This document shows, piece after piece, positions 38,643-47,718 of a stretch of DNA of 64,000 nucleotides (the stretch's first letter is position 1; each line of letters opens with the position of its first letter). A program made the translations under genes and the position numbers. Origin of the DNA: Pseudomonas nunensis (GTDB lineage: Bacteria; Pseudomonadota; Gammaproteobacteria; Pseudomonadales; Pseudomonadaceae); NCBI RefSeq assembly GCF_024296925.1, contig NZ_CP101125.1, positions 7,121,001 through 7,185,000 of the forward strand, read 5' to 3'. The notes under the pieces are model-generated. The model was not told the DNA's origin. It saw nothing but the letters and a program-made list of their open reading frames with translations, and ran no database searches.

Positions 38643-41102
38643 CACGAAGCCGTGCTCGAAGCACCGCCCGGCGCCGGTAAAACTACCCGCGTGCCGCTGG
38701 CTTTGCTCCACGAGCCGTGGCTGGCCGGGCAAACGATTCTGATGCTCGAACCTCGTCGCCTGGCGGCGCGGGCAGCGGCGGAGCGTTTGGCCAGTGAGCT
38801 GGGCGAGAAGGTCGGGGAAACCGTCGGCTATCGCATTCGCCTGGACAGCAAAGTCGGACCCAACACCCGCATCGAAGTGGTCACCGAAGGCATTCTCACC
38901 CGGCGCTTGCAGGATGATCCGGCGCTGGACGGCGTGGGGTTGCTGATCTTTGACGAATTCCACGAACGCAGCCTCGACGCCGATCTGGCGTTGGCCCTGA
39001 GCCTGAATGGCCGGGAGCTGTTTCGCGACGATCAGCCACTGAAAATCCTGTTGATGTCGGCCACCCTGGAAGGCAAGCGCCTGGCCGGGTTGCTGGATGA
39101 CGCGCCGATCCTGCGCAGTGAAGGGCGCATGTACCCGGTGGCGATGCGCTGGGGGCGGCCGTTCCAGCCCGGTGAGTTTATTGAGCCGCGGGTGGTGCAA
39201 ATCATCCTCGAAGCTCTGAATGATGAGACGGGCAGTGTGCTGGTGTTCCTGCCGGGGCAGGCAGAAATCCGTCGCGTGTATCAACAGTTGGTTGATGCGC
39301 TGGGCCAGAGCACGCAGGTTTTGCTTTGCCCCTTGCACGGCGAACTCGATCTGGCCGCCCAGCGCGCCGCGATCGATCCGGCGCCTGTCGGTAAACGCAA
39401 AGTGGTGCTGGCCACCAACATCGCCGAAACCAGCCTGACCATCGACGGCGTGCGGGTGGTGATCGACGCCGGGTTGGCGCGGGTCCCACGTTTTGACCCC
39501 GGCAGCGGCATGACTCGCCTCGACACCCAACGCATCTCCCGCGCCAGCGCCACGCAACGCGCAGGCCGGGCCGGGCGACTGGAGCCGGGTGTGTGTTATC
39601 GGTTGTGGTCGCAGGATCAGCACGAACAACTGGCGGCGTACGCCAGTGCGGAAATCCTTTCGGCGGACCTCGCCGGGCTGGCGTTGCAGCTTGGGCGCTG
39701 GGGTGTGACACCGGGCCAACTGGTGTGGCTCGACGTGCCGCCCGCCGCCGCTTATGCACAGGCTCAGGATTTGCTCGAACGCCTCGGCGCTCTGGACGGC
39801 GAAGCGCTGACCCGTCACGGCCTGGCCATGGCCGAACTGCCGGCGCATCCACGCATCGCGCATTTGCTGTTGCGCGGTCAGGCATTAGGGCTGGCGGACA
39901 TGGCTTGCAACGTCGCGGCACTGCTGGGCGAGCGAGACATTTTGCGCGGCGCCGGCGCCGATCTGCACACTCGATTGGTCCTGTTGTCCGGCGAAGAGCG
40001 CGCCGCTCGCGGTGCCCAGGGCGGTGTGCAACGGGCGCGTCAATTGGCGCGGCAGTTTCGCGGCTACTTGCGCGGCAAAGCCTCGGAGCCGGTCAGCGAT
40101 CCGGATCATCCGCGCTGGCTCGGCGCGCTGCTGGCGTTGGCCTATCCGGATCGGGTCGCGCAACAGCGCCGGGCCGGTGGCGCGGAATATCGTCTGGCCA
40201 ACGGTCGGGCGGCGTTGTTTACCGAAGCCGACAGTTTGATGAAGCAACCCTGGCTGGTGATCGCCGATCTCGGCAGTCGCCAGGGCCAACGCGAAGAACG
40301 GATTTACCTGGCGGCGGATTTCGATCCGGCGCTGTTCGATTCAGTCTTGGCCGAGCAGGTGCGCAACGTCGATCAACTGGATTGGGACGAGCGCGAAGGC
40401 GTGTTGCGGGCCGAGCGGCAGCGCAAGGTGGGCGAACTGATCCTCAGCCGCGAACCCTTGACCGGGCTCGACGAAACCGCGCGCAGCCAGGCGCTGGTGA
40501 ATCTGGTGCGGCGCAAAGGCCTGGAGCTGCTGCCGTGGACCCCGGAGCTGCGTCAGTGGCAGGCGCGGGTGGCGTTGTTGCGCCAGTTGGACCTGGGCGC
40601 CAAAGGTGAAAGTGAATGGCCGGATGTCAGCGACGCCGCGCTGCTTGAAAACCTCGAACACTGGTTGATGCCGTACCTGGGCAAAGTCTCGCGACTCAGC
40701 CACTTCGCCAATCTGGACCTGTCGAGCATCGTGCATAACCAGTTGCCGTGGCCATTGCCGCAACGGCTCGATGAACTGGCGCCGCACCATTTGAGCGTGC
40801 CGTCCGGGTCATCGATTCGGCTGGATTACAGCGAGCAACCGCCGATTCTGGCAGTGCGTTTACAAGAGCTGTTTGGCCTGGCCGAAACCCCGCGTATCGC
40901 TGGTGGCCGGCAAGTGGTCAAGCTGCACCTACTGTCCCCGGCCCGGCGCCCGGTGCAGGTGACTCAGGATCTGGCCAACTTCTGGCGCAGCACCTATGCC
41001 GAGGTGAAGAAGGATTTGAAGGGGCGCTATCCGAAGCATTACTGGCCGGATGATCCGTTGGTGGCTGAGGCGACGGCGCGGATCAAGCCGCGCAAGCCCT
41101 GA
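38583..41102 (+). CDS. hrpB: ATP-dependent helicase HrpB
   Basis: DEAH/RHA-type superfamily 2 helicase, 839 residues. Seen: Walker A EAPPGAGKTTRVPLAL, DEFHER (DEAH variant) in LLIFDEFHERSLDADLAL, SATLEGKRLAG, ATNIAETSLTIDGV, QRAGRAGRLEPG (motif VI), and the HrpB C-terminal domain. In Pseudomonas a homologue processes fimbrial mRNA in some species and it is linked to surface attachment; the substrate here is not shown. Its first 20 codons lie inside the direct repeat bordering the upstream insertion, so the present promoter may have come with the island. Confidence 0.95.
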   Translation: MIFLPIDEVLPALREALATRHEAVLEAPPGAGKTTRVPLALLHEPWLAGQTILMLEPRRLAARAAAERLASELGEKVGETVGYRIRLDSKVGPNTRIEVVTEGILTRRLQDDPALDGVGLLIFDEFHERSLDADLALALSLNGRELFRDDQPLKILLMSATLEGKRLAGLLDDAPILRSEGRMYPVAMRWGRPFQPGEFIEPRVVQIILEALNDETGSVLVFLPGQAEIRRVYQQLVDALGQSTQVLLCPLHGELDLAAQRAAIDPAPVGKRKVVLATNIAETSLTIDGVRVVIDAGLARVPRFDPGSGMTRLDTQRISRASATQRAGRAGRLEPGVCYRLWSQDQHEQLAAYASAEILSADLAGLALQLGRWGVTPGQLVWLDVPPAAAYAQAQDLLERLGALDGEALTRHGLAMAELPAHPRIAHLLLRGQALGLADMACNVAALLGERDILRGAGADLHTRLVLLSGEERAARGAQGGVQRARQLARQFRGYLRGKASEPVSDPDHPRWLGALLALAYPDRVAQQRRAGGAEYRLANGRAALFTEADSLMKQPWLVIADLGSRQGQREERIYLAADFDPALFDSVLAEQVRNVDQLDWDEREGVLRAERQRKVGELILSREPLTGLDETARSQALVNLVRRKGLELLPWTPELRQWQARVALLRQLDLGAKGESEWPDVSDAALLENLEHWLMPYLGKVSRLSHFANLDLSSIVHNQLPWPLPQRLDELAPHHLSVPSGSSIRLDYSEQPPILAVRLQELFGLAETPRIAGGRQVVKLHLLSPARRPVQVTQDLANFWRSTYAEVKKDLKGRYPKHYWPDDPLVAEATARIKPRKP

Positions 41103-41184
41103 TGCCCGCTGCCCGGTGGCGTGGTTGACGCGCGTAGTCACGGGACCCATCATGCAAAACGAGCCTGACTGTCATTTCTTAATC

Positions 41185-41817
41185 ATGCCCAATATCGAAA
41201 TCGCCAAAAAACCTGCCAGCCCACCGGGACGTGGACGTCCACGAGAGTTCGACGTCGATAGCGTTTGCGAGGTCGTTGCGCAGGTCTTTTGGGCGCGTGG
41301 CTATCGCGGCACGTCATTGGATGAAATCTGTAAGGCGACGGGGTTGATGAGGGGCAGCCTGTACGGTGCTTTTGGTGACAAGCATGGGATGTTGCTGGCG
41401 GCGATCGAGCATTACAGCAACGGTTCTATCGCCCAGTTGGCGGCGCGGCTGAACACCATCGAGCCTGCCGATCAATCGTTGAGGGCAGCGTTGATGCATT
41501 ACACGCGCTCGGCTTCGGCGCTGGAAGAGTTGGATGGTTGCTTCATCGTCAACACCACCCTGGAAATGATGCCGGAAGACACCGCCCTGTATGCGCGCAT
41601 CGAATCCTTCATGAGCCGGACCCTGACCTTGCTGACGGCGACGGTCATTCGTGGTCAGTCTGAAGGGGTGTTCAACGCGGCGCTGGATGAAAAGACCGTG
41701 GGGGATTATCTGCTGTGCATGATCCAGGGGTTGCGGGTGTTCGGCAAAATGGTGCACGAGGAGTCGCGATTGACGGCCATCGTGGACATGTCCATGGCGT
41801 CCATTGCACGTCGATGA
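41185..41817 (+). CDS. TetR/AcrR family regulator
   Basis: About 210 residues: a basic start (PPGRGRPREFDVDSVCEVV), then the TetR HTH TSLDEICKATGLMRGSLYGAF followed by GDKHGMLLAAIEH, and a helical ligand domain. Upstream in-frame ATGs at 41152 and 41050 are less likely. It is transcribed toward the minus-strand cluster beginning at 41899 and is the only obvious regulator next to it, so it may control that cluster; inferred from position only. Confidence 0.88.
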   Translation: MPNIEIAKKPASPPGRGRPREFDVDSVCEVVAQVFWARGYRGTSLDEICKATGLMRGSLYGAFGDKHGMLLAAIEHYSNGSIAQLAARLNTIEPADQSLRAALMHYTRSASALEELDGCFIVNTTLEMMPEDTALYARIESFMSRTLTLLTATVIRGQSEGVFNAALDEKTVGDYLLCMIQGLRVFGKMVHEESRLTAIVDMSMASIARR

Positions 41818-41898
41818 CCTGCATTCGCTGCGCCGAATACACCGATGGCCGCCTGATTGGGGCGGCCATCGGTGCAACTTCATGCGCGTTCTAGCTCA

Positions 41899-42729
41899 TC
41901 AGACTTTCTTGAATACATATTGATAAACGCTGCTGGACACCTTCAGCTCGCCATCCTGCCGGCAATATTTCTCGATGAGCTCACTGGCCGCGTGCTTCAA
42001 GGAATCATCGCCGACCTGTTGGGCGATGTTTTTGTAGCGCAGGGTGCGCGTGTAAAAGTTCAGCACGGCGTCCGCGTCCGGGAACACCATGGTGCCGTCG
42101 AACCAGGGTTTTTTAACCAGTGTCAGTGATTGCGGCACGAACCTCATGATGTTGGCTTCGCAGAAGCTGTTGGTGCCTGGGGCAGTCAAGGCCGGGCCAT
42201 CGAACGGGAACCCGAGTGTGAGCAGGGCGTGGTCCTGCAGCCGATTCAACTCACGCATCCAGTCGAAGTCGGCGGTCAGCAGGGCGATGTGTCCACCGGG
42301 CTTGACCAGGGTCGCCAGTTTTTCGAACGCCACTTTGATGTCTGGCACATGGTGCAGCACCAGGTTGGCCAGGATCAGATCGAAACTGCCTGGTTCAAAC
42401 GGTGCATCCTCGATAGACGATTGAATGAAGCGGTGGTTGCCCGGCAAGGCTTCCACGCGTTCACGGGTGGCTTGCACCATTTCGGGGGAAATATCGATCG
42501 CCGTGATGTTGACGTCTTTCGAGCGCGCCACCGCATCGCTGAAGCGGCCCAGGCCAGCACCCGCATCCAGCACTTCGGTGAACTTCAGCTCTTTGAGTTC
42601 TTCGGCATACCATTGGCTGATGGAGTTCTTAGCCAGTGTTTCCCATGAGTCTGACCGCTGCTTGTAGTCTTCTGTCGTTGCGTAATGCGCTTCCAGGTGC
42701 TTGCGATCAAAGTAAGTATTCAGGCCCAT
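41899..42729 (-). CDS. Class I SAM-dependent methyltransferase
   Basis: 276 residues. Seen: SAM-binding glycine motif TEVLDAGAGLGRFSDAVA, acidic loop ITAIDISPEMVQATRERV, FDLILANLVLHHVPDIKVAFEK (motif II/post), and KPGGHIALLTAD. AGGAGAG lies before the ATG at 42729. No transmembrane part. The acceptor is unknown; last gene of the minus-strand cluster, probably O- or N-methylating its product. Confidence 0.88.
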   Translation of the reverse strand: MGLNTYFDRKHLEAHYATTEDYKQRSDSWETLAKNSISQWYAEELKELKFTEVLDAGAGLGRFSDAVARSKDVNITAIDISPEMVQATRERVEALPGNHRFIQSSIEDAPFEPGSFDLILANLVLHHVPDIKVAFEKLATLVKPGGHIALLTADFDWMRELNRLQDHALLTLGFPFDGPALTAPGTNSFCEANIMRFVPQSLTLVKKPWFDGTMVFPDADAVLNFYTRTLRYKNIAQQVGDDSLKHAASELIEKYCRQDGELKVSSSVYQYVFKKV

Positions 42730-42808
42730 CTTCAACTCTCCTTGCTGGTTTTTGTTTAGGTATGAACGAGGTGTAGCCAGTGCAGCCAATGTGAACGGTC
42801 GGGGTCCG

Positions 42809-43471
42809 TCAGCTCAGCGCGTTCAGGCGCTGAGCCGGTACGGCCTGATTGTTGGGGTGTGCGCGGATGAATGCGGGTTCGACCATGCTGTTGCCGACAA
42901 CCCGGGCCAGGTTCGGCCATGGGTCGATGGGCAGTTCCAGGCGCTGGGCCGCGTAGACCTGAGGCGCCAGCGCGATGTCGGCGAGGGTCAAATGTTCGCC
43001 ATGGGCGAAGCGCCCGGTCGTGGCGCTGCGGTCCAGCAGCGTCTCGATCGCCGTGAAACTTTCCTTGAGCCAGTGGTGCTGCCACTGGCGAACCTGATGC
43101 TCGTCGGCACCGTGCTGCGTTCGTAGGTAGTGGCCGACGCGAAGGGTGGTGACGTGGTGGGTGTCGGCGGCGATCAACTGGTACAGCGCCCGCACCCGTG
43201 CCCGGCCGGGTGGGTCCGGCGGCAGCAGCGGCACCTGCGGATAGACCTCATCCAGATACTCGATGATGGCCTGCGACTGCGTCAGTACCAGACCATGCAG
43301 TTCAAGGGCTGGCACCAGGCCTTGCGGGTTGACGCGCAAGTAAGGCGCCTGGCGATGTTCGCCCCGGGTGAGGTCGTGCTCAATCGAGATGTAATCCAGC
43401 TCCTTGAGGTTCAAGGCAATGCGCACCCGATAGGTCGCCGATGAGCGATAGAAGCCATGCAATCTGATCAA
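42809..43471 (-). CDS. Zeta-class glutathione S-transferase (maleylacetoacetate isomerase-like)
   Basis: 220 residues with the zeta-class signature SSATYRVRIALNLK, NPQGLVPALE and LTQSQAIIEYLDEVYP, then a helical C-terminal domain with LTLADIALAPQVYAAQRL. Zeta GSTs isomerise cis/trans dienes with glutathione or act on halo acids. No tyrosine-catabolism genes lie nearby; its ATG overlaps the stop of the FAD protein gene, so it belongs to the cluster and may act in the pathway's chemistry. Confidence 0.88.
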   Translation of the reverse strand: MIRLHGFYRSSATYRVRIALNLKELDYISIEHDLTRGEHRQAPYLRVNPQGLVPALELHGLVLTQSQAIIEYLDEVYPQVPLLPPDPPGRARVRALYQLIAADTHHVTTLRVGHYLRTQHGADEHQVRQWQHHWLKESFTAIETLLDRSATTGRFAHGEHLTLADIALAPQVYAAQRLELPIDPWPNLARVVGNSMVEPAFIRAHPNNQAVPAQRLNALS

Positions 43472-45369
43472 GAGCTGCTCCTTGAAAGCGCCGCCGCCGA
43501 GCGGCTGGATTCATCATTGGCCGATGCCGGAAAGGAAAGGTGAGAGTGACTGCTGATCGAGTCCCACAGGCCCAGGACACACCGTTGGGCATCGAGGGTC
43601 TGGCGCGAGGCGATGCCCGGACGAGGCAGGGCATGGGTGTAGAAATGCTGGCCTTCGACGGGGTAACCGATCGCCCATAGGCGCTTTTCTGGCTTGCCCT
43701 GCGCACTCAGGGGATGCAGGTCAGCGTCGATGTCGATCCCGCCTGGGTGGTAGTCGCCATTGCGGTAAGGCTGAATCAGCCCGCGAGACATCAGGTTCTT
43801 GGTCAACGCAGCGCCATCGCTCAAGGGCGAATAAGCGTCCAGCCGCGCAATGACCAACGCATCGGCATAACGTTGCTCGGTGTGTTGCGGGTAGTGGGTG
43901 TCGATCCTGAATTGGCCACGCTCGGCGTCCATGCTCAATTGCGCCCCCGGGCCTCCGGCGATATCGATCAAACCGGCCTCGCGCAATGCCAGGTACTCGA
44001 AGTTGCGCTGCCTGGGCGGCCCGAATGAGACACGGTTGGTGATGGCGTTGAACTGCTCCACGAAGAACCGATGGGAGTCAGGCGTCAGGCCGCTGAACTC
44101 GACGGCTACCCGCAACGCTTCGCGAGTGTCTCGAAGCACGTCGGTGGCGGCTTTCACCGGGCTGCCGATATTGCCCTTGAGCGCTTGATCCAGGTCGTCG
44201 CGAACCAGGGCTTCAAAAAATCGTCCGAAATCCTCCTGGCTGGCGAATGCCTGACCGTCGAGCGGCCACAGAATCCGGTTGATCGCCGCCCGTTCTTCGG
44301 CACTCGGCTCGAAACTTTCGGGGGCAACCGGTTGGCCGGTGGCGGCCACTCGATAGGCATACGCCATTTCCTTGATTACCAACGGCAACACGTCTTGGCG
44401 AAAATCCAGTTGCGCACTGCCGGTGCGAGCCAGCACCCGTTCGCGCTGCGCCAGCATGGCGGCCGGGGTGAAAAACTGCGCCACGTGCTTGCCGGTCAAA
44501 CCTTTCTGATTAATGCCGCGGGAGGCGAAAGGCAGGCAGTTGCGAGAGAACAGCAACAAGCCCGGTTCCTCGCCAGACGGCAGATACTTCAGTCGCCCTT
44601 GCTGCTCGACGTAACGCCCGCCACGGCCCAGCGTCAGCGCCGAAATAACATCGTGGGCGGTCAGGCCGAAACCCTGGATGGCCACGGTTGCCTGAGGGGC
44701 AATCGTGTTCAGGTCTTGCACAGGATAAGGCGTGGGGAAATAGCTCAGGTGCGGATTTCTGGGGGCCTGCTGTACGGCAAATGTCGAAAACGCCAGGTCT
44801 TGAGCCGTCGGCTCGCGGTTGCCGTGGCCCGTGGTGATCACGGCATAGTCCACCTGACTGACTTCACCGTTATCCAGGACCACGTCGTAGCCTTCGTGCC
44901 GGGGGATCAGGTCGATGACGTTGTGGGGCCTCGGGTTGAGCGTGATGGTCGAAGGCAACTGCTGCGCCAGATGGTTATAGAACCAGGCGAGGTATTCCCC
45001 CAGCAAGCTGCGCGGCAGGTGGTCTGCGTCAGTGATCGGTTCACTGCTGTCGACGCAGGTACGGCAAAACAGTCCGCCGATGCGGCGGTAGCCCTCCAGG
45101 CGCGCCCATTGCACAAGGGACAAACCCTGCCCGGCGGCGCCCGCGATGCTCGACGGTGCGAACATCGTGACCTGGGACGACACCGTATTGATCAACAGGT
45201 GGTCCGGTTGTTGTGAATCGTGGACCCCTTCCCCAAGAGGTCGGCGATCGAAGATCTCGACCTGTAACCGCTTGCCGGCCGGGAGCGTGCGTGCGTGTTC
45301 CAGCATTCTTTCCAGCACAGTCAGGCCTCTTGGCCCCATGCCGATAATTGCCACTTTAATTAGCTGCAT
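43468..45369 (-). CDS. FAD/NAD(P)-binding protein (NAD_binding_9 type)
   Basis: 633 residues. Seen: N-terminal dinucleotide motif KVAIIGMGPRGLTVLERML, a second segment QATVAIQGFGLTAHDVISAL, and YAVITTGHGNREPT, the pattern of PF13454 proteins. Upstream codons to 45996 lie within the preceding gene and are rejected; ATG at 45369. Relatives occur in amino-acid-derived metabolite loci but their reactions are mostly unknown. The stop overlaps the GST gene start. No membrane segments. Confidence 0.85.
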   Translation of the reverse strand: MQLIKVAIIGMGPRGLTVLERMLEHARTLPAGKRLQVEIFDRRPLGEGVHDSQQPDHLLINTVSSQVTMFAPSSIAGAAGQGLSLVQWARLEGYRRIGGLFCRTCVDSSEPITDADHLPRSLLGEYLAWFYNHLAQQLPSTITLNPRPHNVIDLIPRHEGYDVVLDNGEVSQVDYAVITTGHGNREPTAQDLAFSTFAVQQAPRNPHLSYFPTPYPVQDLNTIAPQATVAIQGFGLTAHDVISALTLGRGGRYVEQQGRLKYLPSGEEPGLLLFSRNCLPFASRGINQKGLTGKHVAQFFTPAAMLAQRERVLARTGSAQLDFRQDVLPLVIKEMAYAYRVAATGQPVAPESFEPSAEERAAINRILWPLDGQAFASQEDFGRFFEALVRDDLDQALKGNIGSPVKAATDVLRDTREALRVAVEFSGLTPDSHRFFVEQFNAITNRVSFGPPRQRNFEYLALREAGLIDIAGGPGAQLSMDAERGQFRIDTHYPQHTEQRYADALVIARLDAYSPLSDGAALTKNLMSRGLIQPYRNGDYHPGGIDIDADLHPLSAQGKPEKRLWAIGYPVEGQHFYTHALPRPGIASRQTLDAQRCVLGLWDSISSHSHLSFPASANDESSRSAAALSRSSS

Positions 45370-45412
45370 TGTTCGAACCTCCATGCTCTGCGCCAGCCCG
45401 GTGTGAGCCCTT

Positions 45413-46267
45413 TCATTCATTCGCCCAAGGGGCCGCATCCAGTGCCAGGGTGGAAACCGGCTGCTCGTGCAGGGCGACGATGTCCGGGTCGCCCTGCCAG
45501 GTAGGAAAGCGCAGGCGAACCGCCGGGTCGTGGCCCGGAATGATGTGCTGCGGCCCATCGGCCAGATGTTCGATGCGCTGGTGGCCATCCAGCATGTCGG
45601 CCACGTCGAGCACGATCGGGAATGGCCGGCGCGAGCGCAGGTTGTCCCAGTAATGCGCGGCATCGCTGGCCAGCACGACGAAGCCGCGAGCGGTATGCAC
45701 CCTGACCACTTGCAGGCCCGCGGTATGGCCGCCGAGCAAATGCACGCTGATGCCAGGCGCAATGGTTTTGTCGCCGTCGGCGAACTCCACCCGTCCCGCA
45801 TACAGACGCTCGATCGCCGAGGCGACGTCCCGCGCTTCGAACGGCTTGCGCAGCGGCACATGGCACATGCAGCGCCCGGTGCAATAGGCCATCTCGGCTT
45901 CCTGCAAATGCAGGCGCGCGTTGGGGAACGCATCGATGTTCCCCGCATGGTCGTAGTGCATGTGGGTAATGATGATGTCTTGTACCGCACCCGCATCTAT
46001 GTCCAGGCGCTCCAGCAATTGCACCGGCGATTGCAGGTACGTGCGCTTGCGGCGCGCGGCCATTTCGGCGCTGAACCCGGTATCGACCAGCAGGGTGCGC
46101 TGGCTGTCCCGGATGACCCAGACATAGAAGTCCAGCGGCATCGAAATATCATCGTGGGGGTCGTCGCCCAGATAGTTTTCGGCACTGCGTCGTTCGCCAT
46201 GGGTGGCATAGCGCAGGGCAAAGACTTCGTACTGGGGGAGCGGCGCGTCAGACGCAGAAGCATTCAT
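45413..46267 (-). CDS. Metallo-beta-lactamase fold hydrolase (AHL-lactonase-like)
   Basis: 284 residues with the metal motif ITHMHYDHAGN (HxHxDH), a GGHTAGLQVV second metal site and LASDAAHYWDN. Closest by eye to N-acyl-homoserine lactonase-like hydrolases (AttM/AiiB group). It might open a lactone or cyclic intermediate, or degrade a quorum signal. Its ATG overlaps the KamA stop by four bases, so they are coupled. Confidence 0.85.
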   Translation of the reverse strand: MNASASDAPLPQYEVFALRYATHGERRSAENYLGDDPHDDISMPLDFYVWVIRDSQRTLLVDTGFSAEMAARRKRTYLQSPVQLLERLDIDAGAVQDIIITHMHYDHAGNIDAFPNARLHLQEAEMAYCTGRCMCHVPLRKPFEARDVASAIERLYAGRVEFADGDKTIAPGISVHLLGGHTAGLQVVRVHTARGFVVLASDAAHYWDNLRSRRPFPIVLDVADMLDGHQRIEHLADGPQHIIPGHDPAVRLRFPTWQGDPDIVALHEQPVSTLALDAAPWANE

Positions 46268-47637
46268 TCCATGACTTCCAGCAGGGGTTCGTCGTCATCG
46301 AGCAACTCGACCGGGATCACGTCGTCGTTGGCGGCGAAGTGTTGTTCGAAGAAGAAATGTTTTTCGCCAAAGGCCGGCACAAGGTCGTCAAGCCAGGTGG
46401 CTTCGGGGTCGAACTTGGCGAAGAACGGACGGCGCACCCACAACGGATTACGCGCCTGCAGGAACTGCAGGACGAAGACCTTTTCCCCGGCGATTTCGGT
46501 GATCCCGTCAATCATGACCTTGCCCGGGAAAGCGCTCATCGAAGGGCCTCTGACCGTGCGCGCCAGGCCCGAGACGATGCGATAAGCCTGGGTAAAGATT
46601 TCATAGGCGCGGGCCAGCGGCAGGTTGAAGTACTCGCTGGGGCCGGTGTCGCGTTCCACGAACATGTAATAAGGAATGGCCCCCAGGCGAACCGCGGTGG
46701 TCCACAGCTCTGCCCAGTCCTCCGGCGCTTCGTTGACGTGCCGGATCAGCGGCGCCTGGACGCGGATGGTCGCGCCGGTGGCAATGATGTTGCGCACCGC
46801 TGCCTGTGCGATGGGGTGCTTGAGTTCACGCGGGTGGTTGTAATGACCCATGATCGCCAGGCTTCGTCCGGCGGTGACGACGCTCTCGAACAGGTCCAGC
46901 AGGTCGTGCGAATCTTTGTCGCTGATGAATCGCTGGGGCCAGTAGGCCACTGACTTGGTGCCTATACGAATGTTCTGCACATGCGCCAGTTCATCCGTGA
47001 GCAATGGCTCGATATAGGCCCGCAGCGCCCGGGCGCTCATGACCAGCGGGTCGCCGCCGGTAATCAGGACGTCGGTGACTTCGGGGTGCAACTTCAAGTA
47101 CTCGACCAGATTCTGCGAGCATTTGGCATTGAACTTCAGGTCTTCCATGCCGACAAACTGCGGCCAGCGGAAACAGAAGGTGCAGTAGGCATGGCAGGTT
47201 TGCCCGGCGCTGGGGAAAAACAGCACGGTCTCGCGGTATTTGTGCTGGATGCCCGCCACCGGTTTGCCGTGCAGGAGCGGCACGTTATGGGTCATCTGGC
47301 CGGCAGGGTGCGGGTTCATGCGCTGGCGAATGATACTCACCTGCGCATCAATGGCTGCCTGCGGTGCACCAGCCGTCAGGAGATCGCGCAAGGCCACGTA
47401 TTCGTGCTCACGCAGCATGTCGCGATGGGGGAAAGTCAGCCGATAGATCGGATCATCGGGGATGTTGTCCCAATCGATCAATTCGTCGAGCACGTAGTTG
47501 TTGACCCGAAACGGCAGCACCAGGGAAACGACGCTGATCACCTCCCGCTGCTCCTGCGTAAAGAATGCCCACTGCGGCGCCTTGCTGATGGATTGCCGGG
47601 TATAGGGTTTGAACGTCCACACTTGGTTATCTTCCAT
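46264..47637 (-). CDS. KamA-family radical SAM aminomutase
   Basis: 457 residues. Seen: radical SAM cluster cysteines at about 148, 152 and 155 (TCHAYCTFCFRWPQF), TDVLITGGDPLVMSAR, and C-terminal GPSMSAFPGKVMIDGITEI, which keeps the PLP lysine position but lacks the Gly-rich VDAPGGGGK loop and Asp of lysine 2,3-aminomutase. So it is probably a 2,3-aminomutase acting on another amino acid, or a non-mutase relative. CAGGAGAGG precedes the ATG. Expected to supply a beta-amino acid to the cluster product. Confidence 0.85.
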   Translation of the reverse strand: MEDNQVWTFKPYTRQSISKAPQWAFFTQEQREVISVVSLVLPFRVNNYVLDELIDWDNIPDDPIYRLTFPHRDMLREHEYVALRDLLTAGAPQAAIDAQVSIIRQRMNPHPAGQMTHNVPLLHGKPVAGIQHKYRETVLFFPSAGQTCHAYCTFCFRWPQFVGMEDLKFNAKCSQNLVEYLKLHPEVTDVLITGGDPLVMSARALRAYIEPLLTDELAHVQNIRIGTKSVAYWPQRFISDKDSHDLLDLFESVVTAGRSLAIMGHYNHPRELKHPIAQAAVRNIIATGATIRVQAPLIRHVNEAPEDWAELWTTAVRLGAIPYYMFVERDTGPSEYFNLPLARAYEIFTQAYRIVSGLARTVRGPSMSAFPGKVMIDGITEIAGEKVFVLQFLQARNPLWVRRPFFAKFDPEATWLDDLVPAFGEKHFFFEQHFAANDDVIPVELLDDDEPLLEVME

Positions 47638-47718
47638 GAGCCCTCTCCTGAAGGATGGAAATCAAAACTAAAGGCCGGCAGGTGCCGACAGTCTTCGGGG
47701 GTGAAAATGCCGCAGGGT

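Noticed and set aside
43468..45996. 842-residue protein reading through from the MBL gene
   Set aside because: The first ~209 codons are an alternate frame of the MBL hydrolase gene; the FAD-binding motif starts at the ATG at 45369.
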